26,423 nt of DNA, taken from an uncultured Bacteroidota bacterium. Lineage in GTDB: Bacteria; Bacteroidota; Rhodothermia; Rhodothermales; UBA10348. The notes below the pieces were generated by a model. That model saw only the letters and a program-made list of their open reading frames with translations. It was not told the origin of the DNA and ran no database searches. Shown one piece after another: positions 15,220 to 22,607 of this stretch (position 1 is its first letter; the number at the start of each line of letters is the position of its first letter). Location: NCBI GenBank assembly GCA_937893205.1, contig CALBJU010000398.1, positions 1-26,423 on the forward strand, written 5' to 3'. Both the position numbers and the translations under genes were made by a program.

Positions 15220-16296
15220 CTAGGAGTCCGCCAGAAAGTCCTCCAGGAAGATTCGGGCTCGTTCAATACTTCCTTCCAGTGTGAACGGATTGTGTTCACC
15301 ACCCTCGTAAAGGAAGGCCTGAAACGTATCGTCTGTATGGCCGGCTGCCTGCATGGCTGAAATCATCCGTTCAGACTGGGATACTGGAACCGTTTGATCA
15401 GCGGTGCCGTGGTGAATCTGCAATTTGGAAATCCGATCGGCAAACAGGGCGGGCGAACGCCGCACGAGTTCCAATCGAATGTCTTCAAGACTCAGGCTGC
15501 CCTGCTGATACGGAAGGGTGAATTCTTCCGTCAAGTAGTCTATTCCTGGTAGATCTCTCAGATTTCCTTCGAGCGATTCAGAGACGACTTCCTGCACAAA
15601 CGGTCCAAAAAAGTCTGTCGGACCGAAAAAATCCAATACCGCATCTATGGATCGGGATCGTGAGGCCATGAGCATGCCGACACCAGCACCGCGGCTGAAT
15701 CCGAGTACTGCGATCCGATCCGAATTGGCAGCCGGTTCAATTTGAAGTGCTACCTCCACCAGGGACATCGCGTCATCAACATCCCAGTCCCAGGGACTTG
15801 CGGGGCCTTCAGATTGCCATACGTTGCCAGCGAATGCCAGGGGCTCATCTCTGAACGAAGGAATAACAAAAACAAATTGATCTGAAAGGTCTGCAAACAC
15901 AGAGATGAGTAGCAGAAACTCGTTGTCGACGCTCACACCGGAGTCTCCGCCATGAGCATAAACCAGAATCGGCGCAGAGTTCAGATCAAGATTATCTGCG
16001 GAAACTACAGCGCCGTAGTGCTTTACACCCTGCACCGTATGTGAAACGATGCGAACGGTGGAAGACATTCCATTCAGAGTTATTGCGCGAGTCATCTCGA
16101 CGACGACATCCTCGGCTCGGGGTAGACGACCCGACCAATCCGCCAGAACCGATTGAATTTCCGAATTGACAGGGGTAGCGAACAGTTCGGTCAGGTTTAC
16201 ACCACCGACAACATTGTCCTCGTCCAGAGTCGAAGAGAGTTCGCACCCTGAAAGAACGACTATGAGTAGGAGCGTAGAAGCAAGAGTGTATTTCAC
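15220..16296 (-). CDS. Alpha/beta-hydrolase lipoprotein (prolyl-oligopeptidase-like)
   Basis: This is a predicted serine hydrolase anchored as a lipoprotein. I prefer the GTG at 16296, which gives a compact signal peptide VKYTLASTLLLIVVLSGC with lipobox LSGC; the ATG at 16329 adds eleven residues before the basic n-region. In numbering from that ATG, the oxyanion HGG lies at 126-128, the nucleophile elbow GFSRG at 210-214 (Ser212), the acid Asp311 in HGTADQTVP, and the catalytic His346 in GGEHNPF. The order and spacing fit the S9 / dienelactone-hydrolase type of alpha/beta-hydrolase; S9 peptidases often use the same HGTxDxxVP motif. Substrate is unknown, either an ester or short peptide, acting in the periplasm or at the surface. 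It diverges from the cysteine desulfurase operon. Confidence 0.85.
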   Translation of the reverse strand: MKYTLASTLLLIVVLSGCELSSTLDEDNVVGGVNLTELFATPVNSEIQSVLADWSGRLPRAEDVVVEMTRAITLNGMSSTVRIVSHTVQGVKHYGAVVSADNLDLNSAPILVYAHGGDSGVSVDNEFLLLISVFADLSDQFVFVIPSFRDEPLAFAGNVWQSEGPASPWDWDVDDAMSLVEVALQIEPAANSDRIAVLGFSRGAGVGMLMASRSRSIDAVLDFFGPTDFFGPFVQEVVSESLEGNLRDLPGIDYLTEEFTLPYQQGSLSLEDIRLELVRRSPALFADRISKLQIHHGTADQTVPVSQSERMISAMQAAGHTDDTFQAFLYEGGEHNPFTLEGSIERARIFLEDFLADS

Positions 16297-16455
16297 AAGC
16301 GACTCTGATAATGAAATGAGCGAGAGCACCCCATACGAATGAAATGTCGCACGGGTTCTGGTTGGATTGAGGTAGCAGAATCTCGCGAACCCATCGCCCT
16401 CGAAAGAGTTTGAGTCACTTCAATACCCATAGATCCAAACGGTCCGTCAGTCACA

Positions 16456-17601
16456 ATGACCCGCCCTATTTATTTTGATTCAAATGCCACTACTCCGGTA
16501 GAGCAGGAAGTACTCGATCGGATGATTCCGTATTTCTGCTCAGAGTTCGGAAATCCGTCCAACACGTCACACGTTTATGGTTGGACAGCCGATGAGGCGG
16601 TGACGGTGGCTCGCGAGCAGGTTGCCTCCCTGTTGAGTGCCGATCCAGCCGGAATCATCTTCACCAGTGGAGCCACCGAGGCGGTCAATACGGTCATCAA
16701 AGGCCTCGCCCGGGGACGCCGCGGTGGGCATATTATCACGGTCGAAACCGAGCATAAAGCGGTCCTCGAGGCGTGTGAATGTCTGGAAGATGATGGAGTC
16801 GAAACCACCTGTCTGGAGGTTGACGAAAACGGCCTTATCACGGCTGACCAGGTCGCGGACGCACTCCGGCCAGAGACATTTCTAGTCACGGTAATGTGGG
16901 CGAACAATGAGTCTGGCGTACTGATGCCCATCAAGGAAATAGCGGAGGTCGTCGCCTCCCATAGCGCCTTCTTCTTTACCGATGCGACTCAAGCCATCGG
17001 AAAGGTGCCTGTATCGGTCGATGGGGTCGACATACTCGCCTGTTCCGCCCACAAATTTTACGGTCCGAAAGGCGTCGGAGCCATCTACATAAGGGGTGGA
17101 AGACCCTCCATTCGGATACCACAACTTCTACACGGCGGAGCCCAGGAGTCCGGTCGACGGGCGTCCACACTGAATGTACCGGGGATCGTCGGAATGGGTG
17201 CGGCCGCCCAGATGGCCGAGCGCCTTCAGGCATCGGACCGCGAGAGTATGTTGACGCGGCGTGACCGATTTGAAACGGCCCTGGCGGCCGCATTTCCGAG
17301 TGTGAGGTTTAATGGCGCGAATGCCGAGCGCCTGCCTCAGACATCAAACGCCACCTTCGTCGGCATTCGCGCAGCGGAAATGATGTCCGAAATCGGACGA
17401 CTCGCGGTGTCTATGGGAAGTGCCTGCACCAGTGGGTCCGGGAAACCAAGCCACGTGCTTTCGGCGATGGGACTTACCGAGGAAGAGGCGCAAGGCACCG
17501 TTCGATTCAGCATGGGCCGCCATACGAGCGACGCGCAGGTCGATGAAGCGATCATGCTTCTCGTGGAGTATGCAGAATCCCATCAGCTGACACCAGCATA
17601 A
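16456..17601 (+). CDS. Cysteine desulfurase (NifS/IscS type)
   Basis: This PLP enzyme converts cysteine to alanine and carries the sulfur as an enzyme persulfide for Fe-S clusters and thiolated cofactors. In the 381-residue protein, YFDSNATTPVEQEV (6-19) is the family start, His100 stacks on the cofactor (ETEHKAVLE), Asp176 lies in TDATQAIGKV, Lys200 (SAHKFYGPKG) forms the Schiff base, and Cys324 in GSACTSGSGKPSHVL is the sulfur-carrying residue on the long mobile loop of group I (IscS/NifS) enzymes. I leave the symbol blank because iscS and nifS cannot be separated by sequence alone. No IscU, IscA or SUF gene is visible nearby. The DUF2480 gene begins 7 bp after its stop, making a clear operon. 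Confidence 0.93.
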   Translation: MTRPIYFDSNATTPVEQEVLDRMIPYFCSEFGNPSNTSHVYGWTADEAVTVAREQVASLLSADPAGIIFTSGATEAVNTVIKGLARGRRGGHIITVETEHKAVLEACECLEDDGVETTCLEVDENGLITADQVADALRPETFLVTVMWANNESGVLMPIKEIAEVVASHSAFFFTDATQAIGKVPVSVDGVDILACSAHKFYGPKGVGAIYIRGGRPSIRIPQLLHGGAQESGRRASTLNVPGIVGMGAAAQMAERLQASDRESMLTRRDRFETALAAAFPSVRFNGANAERLPQTSNATFVGIRAAEMMSEIGRLAVSMGSACTSGSGKPSHVLSAMGLTEEEAQGTVRFSMGRHTSDAQVDEAIMLLVEYAESHQLTPA

Positions 17602-17608
17602 GATCACG

Positions 17609-18121
17609 ATGGAAGTTATTCAGAACAAGGTGGCTGAAAGCGGAATCCTGGTATTCAATCTAGAGGATTTATTGCCGGATGCACCAGTAAAGGAAATCGA
17701 CCTTGCTGATTTTCTTTCTGGAGGATTCATTCTCAAGGAAAAGCCGTTTCGTAAGGACGTGGTCGAGTTCGATTTCGCTCCCTTCGAAGGTGCGCATGTT
17801 GGCGTGATCTGTTCATCTGATGCCATCATTCCGACCTGGGCGTTCATGCTGATTGCCTCACGACTCAACGGTGTGGCCGCCTCGGTAACATCCATGGATG
17901 CTGGGGCGCTAATGGCGCAACTTTTCTCCCGGGCACTGGAAGCGTTCGATTGGTCATCCTATCAGGATAAGATCGTGGTCATCAAGGGATGCGGGTCTGG
18001 AGACGTTCCGGCGAGCGCCTATGTGGAAGCTACCGCCCATCTTCAGCGCTTCGCGAGCAAAATCATGTACGGTGAACCCTGCTCTTCTGTGCCGATCTGG
18101 CGCCGCCCCGCCTCAAAATGA
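17609..18121 (+). CDS. DUF2480 family protein
   Basis: The 170-residue protein fits DUF2480, a family largely restricted to Bacteroidota and relatives. Conserved features are NKVAESGILVFNLEDLLP at the N-terminus, LKEKPFRKDV, CSSDAIIPTWAFMLIASRL (68-86), GCGSGDVPASAYVEAT (127-142) and the closing KIMYGEPCSSVPIWRR. The three cysteines (68, 128, 158) fall in the most conserved motifs, suggesting a metal or thiol role, though no activity is established. There is no signal peptide. It starts 7 bp after a cysteine desulfurase and its stop overlaps the next start (ATGA), so it is translated together with both neighbours. My recollection that DUF2480 genes often sit near SUF/Fe-S genes in Flavobacteriia fits this, but I could not check it. 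Confidence 0.85.
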   Translation: MEVIQNKVAESGILVFNLEDLLPDAPVKEIDLADFLSGGFILKEKPFRKDVVEFDFAPFEGAHVGVICSSDAIIPTWAFMLIASRLNGVAASVTSMDAGALMAQLFSRALEAFDWSSYQDKIVVIKGCGSGDVPASAYVEATAHLQRFASKIMYGEPCSSVPIWRRPASK

Positions 18122-19233
18122 GCATTCGTGGATTTGCTGAGCGAAATCTGAAAGTTGCTGAGGCTACGTACAGAAAATACGAACGGACCTTTGGGCTCGT
18201 TTTTTTCTTATCTGGAATCCTGTGGGATGCGCTCACGCTGCGCAGGATTGACAATCTGGTCGACAATCTTATCCTCATCGGATACCTCCTGCTTCTGACG
18301 AGCGTTCTTCTTGTCGATATCCGCTTCAAAGGATCAGATGCCCCGTCTGCTCGCCTGAAACGGGCCGGATCCTGGGTACGACCAGCCACTCAGTTTCTCC
18401 TCGGCGCCCTTCTTTCGGCCTTCCTCATCTTCTACTCGCGCAGTATTAGCTGGGCCACCCACTTGGGCTTCTTGCTGGTACTTGTCGTCGGACTCGTGTT
18501 CAACGAATTTCTAAATCGTCGCCTCTCGTCTTTCCCCGCGCAGCTAACCCTGCTCTTCTTCTGCTCGGTGTCGATGTTCGCGTATCTGTTTCCCGTTGCG
18601 GCTAAGTTCATGTCTCCGTGGCTGTTTCGAGCTGCTTTAGTGGTGAGTCTGGCGCTCTGCCTGGCGGTTTTCCTAATTGGAAAACGTGCGGGACGCGTCA
18701 AACACCGGCGTTTCGGTCCCCTCGAGATATGGATCTTGATACTCTCCGCGCTGGCAATGGACTTCGCCTACCAGAACAACTGGATTCCACCTGTTCCGCT
18801 CTCCGTCGAAGAGGGCGGCGTGTACAATCTGGTTTCCAGGAATGGGGATTCCTTCGAGTTGGAATGGGACACTCAGGAACGAGGCTTTTTCGCGCCCGAG
18901 TACGCACGCACATTTTTCTACACCGAAGGCGATCCCGTCTACTGTTTCACGTCTGTTTTTGCGCCGACACAGCTCAAGGAACGGCTGTATCACGTTTGGC
19001 AGCGATACGATTCGAGCGCAGGGGAGTGGATCTCGACAGATCGAATCGGCTTCGACATGCAAGGTGGCCGCAGCGAGGGATATCGTGGAATGACGCTGAA
19101 ACGAAAGGTCGGGCTCGGTGAGTGGCGCGTCATCGTGGAGACGGGTGAAGGAAGGATATTGACGAGGATCCCGTTCACCATTGTGAGCCGAACTGCAGAA
19201 CTGGTTGTGGAGCGGCGAACGCTGACACGATAA
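18118..19233 (+). CDS. Multi-pass membrane protein with C-terminal DUF2914 domain
   Basis: The 371-residue protein has two parts. Residues about 20-225 contain seven hydrophobic segments, for example GLVFFLSGILWDALTL, LILIGYLLLLTSVLLV, FLLGALLSAFLIFYS and FLLVLVVGLVFNEFL, predicted to cross the membrane. Residues about 270-365 match DUF2914: FTSVFAPTQLKERLYHVWQR, a DRIGFDMQGGRSEGYRG block, and GLGEWRVIVETGEGRI. This domain looks like a small extracytoplasmic or carbohydrate-facing beta-sandwich, but no function is established. Its ATG overlaps the DUF2480 stop by 4 bp (ATGA), a sign of translational coupling. It converges on recG, with 38 bp between stops. Confidence 0.85.
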   Translation: MSIRGFAERNLKVAEATYRKYERTFGLVFFLSGILWDALTLRRIDNLVDNLILIGYLLLLTSVLLVDIRFKGSDAPSARLKRAGSWVRPATQFLLGALLSAFLIFYSRSISWATHLGFLLVLVVGLVFNEFLNRRLSSFPAQLTLLFFCSVSMFAYLFPVAAKFMSPWLFRAALVVSLALCLAVFLIGKRAGRVKHRRFGPLEIWILILSALAMDFAYQNNWIPPVPLSVEEGGVYNLVSRNGDSFELEWDTQERGFFAPEYARTFFYTEGDPVYCFTSVFAPTQLKERLYHVWQRYDSSAGEWISTDRIGFDMQGGRSEGYRGMTLKRKVGLGEWRVIVETGEGRILTRIPFTIVSRTAELVVERRTLTR

Positions 19234-19271
19234 TTCGAGACGGGCTGGTCGAGAGGCCCCTGCTCACCCAC

Positions 19272-21371
19272 TCACCCAATCCGCGAGAGCCGCAGCCCTT
19301 TTTTCAGCACAAAGGTCTCAAAAAAGGCCTCCATGGGCCTGTTTTCGTCTTTTTTTGAGTCAGGATCATCTTCTACCAGCGAGAAAGCGGCTTTTCGAGC
19401 CTCGACCAGAATCTTTTGATCGTAGAGTAGATCTGCCAGGCGGAAGGCGGGTAATCCACTCTGCTTGGTCCCAAAAAAGTCGCCCACTCCGCGCAGTCTC
19501 ATGTCGATCTCACTGATTTGAAATCCGTCTTCTGTATCCTCCATCGCCTTCAATCGCGCCCGCGATTCTTCCGTTTGCCGGTACTCCGCCATCAGAATGC
19601 ATGTACTCGCGTGACTGCCCCTTCCAATTCGACCCCGCAGCTGGTGAAGCTGGCTGAGGCCGAAGCGTTCCGCGTGCTCCACGAGCATGAACGTGGCGTT
19701 CCCCACATCGACACCGACTTCAATGACGGTAGTCGAAACCAGAATGCTTGATTGTCCGGAGACGAACCGAGCCATCACTTCTTCCTTTTCTATCGACTTC
19801 ATGCGACCGTGAACCAGGTCCACACTCACTCCTTGAAATATTTCCTGAAGAAGTTCGTGGCCCGATACCGCGTCTTTCAGATCCAGTTTTTCACTTTCGG
19901 CGACCAGTGGATAGACGACATAACATTGTCTGCCCGCCTGGATTTCCTTCAGCATGTCCGCGTAGACCGATTTCCTCGCTTTCTCGCGGACCATCTTAGT
20001 GTGAACCGGTTGCCGACCCGGAGGGCGCTCCTTCATGATGCTCACGTCAAGATCACCGTATAACGTCAGTGCGAGTGAGCGCGGAATGGGAGTCGCTGTC
20101 ATCAGCAACATGTGTGGATTGTCGCCCTTTTCAAACAGTGAAGCCCGCTGGAGGACCCCAAAGCGATGCTGTTCATCCACGACGCAGAATCCAAGATTAT
20201 TGAAGGTGACACCCTTTTGAATCACTGCGTGTGTCCCAACGACGAATTTCAGTTTTCCGGACTCCAGATCTTCCAGAATCTCGCGTTTTTTGGCCGCGGG
20301 AGTCGATCCCAGCAGCAATGCCACGCGGATTCCGAGCGGCTCGAGGAGACTGGAAAGCGAGCGGTAGTGTTGCTCCGACAAGATCTCCGTTGGCGCCATG
20401 ACCACAACCTGGTGTCCAGCGTCAATCGCCTTGAGCGCTATCGTGGCAGCGACAACCGTTTTGCCACTTCCCACGTCGCCTTGCAGCAGGCGATTCATCT
20501 GTCGACCAGACTTCAGGTCGGATCCGATTTCGGAAAGAGCATTTTGCTGCGCTGAAGTGAGCGTAAAAGGGAGAATTTCAGACAAGAAGCGTTTTTCGAG
20601 TGGCCCCCCACCCGCGATTGGTATCCCGGGGACATCCGCTCTTCGCGAACGTGTCCTCGCGAGCATCATCTGAAAGAAGAACAGCTCCTCAAATTTCAGT
20701 CGTCGCTCAGCCTGCTTCAGCTCCTCCTGACTTCGCGGAAAGTGAATGGCCCTGCGGGCAACTCTCCCCTCCATCAGCTGATGTGTGTCCACAATCTGAG
20801 GGGGTAGATTTTCACTGAGCTCCTCACCGCGCTCTTTCAGCAGTGAAAAAATGATCTTTCGAAACGAACGGCTGGTCAGGCCACTTTTTTCGAGAGAAGC
20901 GGAGCCTGGATACAGCGCGATTATTCTCCCCGTATCGATGGCGGGGCCGTCTTCATCGAGTCGGTCAAACTCCGGGTGGGAAAACGAAATCATCCCACCG
21001 TATCGACTGGGTTTGCCGTGTAACGCCAGACGGTGGCCAACTTCAATGGACCGGGCAATCCATTGGACTCCCTGAAACCAAACACACTTGATTCGGCGTC
21101 CCGGCTCGTCCTCTACTACGACCTCGAATCTTTGGCCACGTCTGTTCGGAATGACTCCAACCGTAATCACGGTACCGATGATGGTAACAGGCTCCGATGA
21201 GACGGTAATCTCCCGAATCGAAGTGATAGAGGTCCGATCCAGGTAGCGCCGCGGATAGTAAGACAGCAGGTCATGAATGCAGACGACCCCTGCCTCGAGG
21301 AGCGCCTCGCTTCTTTTCGGACCCACTCCCTTGAGGAATTGAACTGGGCTCTGCAGAAAATGAAGTGACAT
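19272..21371 (-). CDS. recG: ATP-dependent DNA helicase RecG
   Basis: RecG remodels stalled replication forks and branch-migrates Holliday junctions. From the ATG at 21371 (MSLHFLQSPVQFLKGVGPKR) the protein has 699 residues, the normal length; the frame is open 33 codons further upstream but that part is unlike RecG. Order: N-terminal helical segment, OB-fold wedge (about 50-150, with TIIGTVITVGVIPNRRGQRF), then helicase motifs: Walker A GDVGSGKT (298-305), Walker B DEQHR (399-403), TATPIPRSLALTLYGD as motif III region, and the RecG signature block LHQLRGRIGRGSHASTCIL (motif VI, QLRGRIGR). The C-terminus has DFFGTKQSGLPAFRLADL. The propeller lipoprotein gene lies 71 bp upstream on the same strand. 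Confidence 0.97.
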   Translation of the reverse strand: MSLHFLQSPVQFLKGVGPKRSEALLEAGVVCIHDLLSYYPRRYLDRTSITSIREITVSSEPVTIIGTVITVGVIPNRRGQRFEVVVEDEPGRRIKCVWFQGVQWIARSIEVGHRLALHGKPSRYGGMISFSHPEFDRLDEDGPAIDTGRIIALYPGSASLEKSGLTSRSFRKIIFSLLKERGEELSENLPPQIVDTHQLMEGRVARRAIHFPRSQEELKQAERRLKFEELFFFQMMLARTRSRRADVPGIPIAGGGPLEKRFLSEILPFTLTSAQQNALSEIGSDLKSGRQMNRLLQGDVGSGKTVVAATIALKAIDAGHQVVVMAPTEILSEQHYRSLSSLLEPLGIRVALLLGSTPAAKKREILEDLESGKLKFVVGTHAVIQKGVTFNNLGFCVVDEQHRFGVLQRASLFEKGDNPHMLLMTATPIPRSLALTLYGDLDVSIMKERPPGRQPVHTKMVREKARKSVYADMLKEIQAGRQCYVVYPLVAESEKLDLKDAVSGHELLQEIFQGVSVDLVHGRMKSIEKEEVMARFVSGQSSILVSTTVIEVGVDVGNATFMLVEHAERFGLSQLHQLRGRIGRGSHASTCILMAEYRQTEESRARLKAMEDTEDGFQISEIDMRLRGVGDFFGTKQSGLPAFRLADLLYDQKILVEARKAAFSLVEDDPDSKKDENRPMEAFFETFVLKKGLRLSRIG

Positions 21372-21442
21372 GAATCTGCCTGACTGATCCAAATTCGGAA
21401 CGGCCGTCAATATAGGGCGGGCGTCCAGGGCGATGGCTCTTG

Positions 21443-22480
21443 TTACATCCCACGCGCGGGAGGCACCCACCGATAACGCTCAATCCGTGGTTGGAATTTG
21501 GTCATTGCTACGGCAATCTCAAACCCGTCTGATCCCCACCGTCTGACGGCTATATCTGACGGATAAAAGTCGGGTGAAAAAGACGGATCCGGCTGCGTAA
21601 GAATAAATTGAAGTCGCCCTTCCAGGTTGTAAACGTCAATATTTAGCCACCCAGGTCGCATATTCAGGACAAACATGAAATCTCCTGCTATGGACGCCGA
21701 AGCCATCAGGAGAGGCGGTTGGTTGGTCGTTCCCCGCATGAATTGAAGACTCCTCGCTAGCATGGGCGAGTCGTAGCCAACCAGAATCAGGGAATCCAGT
21801 AAGCCTCCGCGAAGCCTGTCCAGGACCGGCCGATAGCCCGCAAGGCTGTACACCACGCCAGTGGACTCGCGCAGCAATCCAGCATATCTCCACGCTGGAC
21901 CCTCCAATGGCACGCGCTCAAGAAGAGCCCCCCCGGAATTGTGGACACCGAGATACCCGCTGAATTCTTGCGCAACCACCTTCGATACAAATCCGGATGG
22001 TGTTTTGACCACGTAGGACAGGGCCGCCGTTTCTGGAAAGTCTCCCTCCAATTCGATCGGACCCGAAATTCCTGTGCTGCTTCGCACATACACCGAATGG
22101 TCGAGAGGACTGTAAACGTAGACGGAATCTCCAGAGAATCCCGCCAGGTAAGGGATGCTTCCCTGGAGAGTATCGGCGCTTAGAAGCTCACCGCTCTCGT
22201 CGAAGGCAAGCAACGTGTGGTTTCCGGTATCGGTTACCCACAACACTCCCATTGGGTCATATCCAAGAGTTCGCGGATGAACCAGTAGATTTTCTTCGGC
22301 CGGGATGACATCGAGTATCGTCAGAGTATCGGGCGTCATGACCTGAGCGATGGCCCTGGACAGAGAATCAGCCTCCGTAATGTCTCGCGATTCTATACGA
22401 GTACAGGAAGAGGGTAGACAGCCAGATACCGTTAGGGCCAGCAGAATCCAGTAGAGGCTAGTATTATTTGAAAGGCGCAT
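21443..22480 (-). CDS. Beta-propeller lipoprotein (6-bladed, NHL-like)
   Basis: From the ATG at 22480 the protein starts MRLSNNTSLYWILLALTVSG with Cys at residue 21 (lipobox VSGC), so it is a lipoprotein. The 345-residue protein has repeated short beta-rich units: LGYDPMGVLWVTDTGNHTLL, AGFSGDSVYVYSPLDHSVYV, SGYLGVHNSGGALLERVPLE, GDFMFVLNMRPGWLNIDVYN, FYPSDIAVRRWGSDGFEIAV. The 'xLWVTDTGNHxLLAFDESG' blade is the NHL/6-bladed propeller type common in Bacteroidota lipoproteins, where it is a binding scaffold. No catalytic residues are recognised. An in-frame ATG 17 codons upstream (22531) would place charged residues before the signal and is unlikely. It is divergent from priA and could share a transcript with recG. 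Confidence 0.75.
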   Translation of the reverse strand: MRLSNNTSLYWILLALTVSGCLPSSCTRIESRDITEADSLSRAIAQVMTPDTLTILDVIPAEENLLVHPRTLGYDPMGVLWVTDTGNHTLLAFDESGELLSADTLQGSIPYLAGFSGDSVYVYSPLDHSVYVRSSTGISGPIELEGDFPETAALSYVVKTPSGFVSKVVAQEFSGYLGVHNSGGALLERVPLEGPAWRYAGLLRESTGVVYSLAGYRPVLDRLRGGLLDSLILVGYDSPMLARSLQFMRGTTNQPPLLMASASIAGDFMFVLNMRPGWLNIDVYNLEGRLQFILTQPDPSFSPDFYPSDIAVRRWGSDGFEIAVAMTKFQPRIERYRWVPPARGM

Positions 22481-22607
22481 GCATGAGATTAATTTGAGCC
22501 CTGTACCACCCCTGTCGCATCGGGTTTCCATCGGTTATTCGAAGGATCCGCAGAGAGAAGATCTCGTATCTTCAACCCTTCTTCGCCACCCCAAATCCGG
22601 TACCCGC

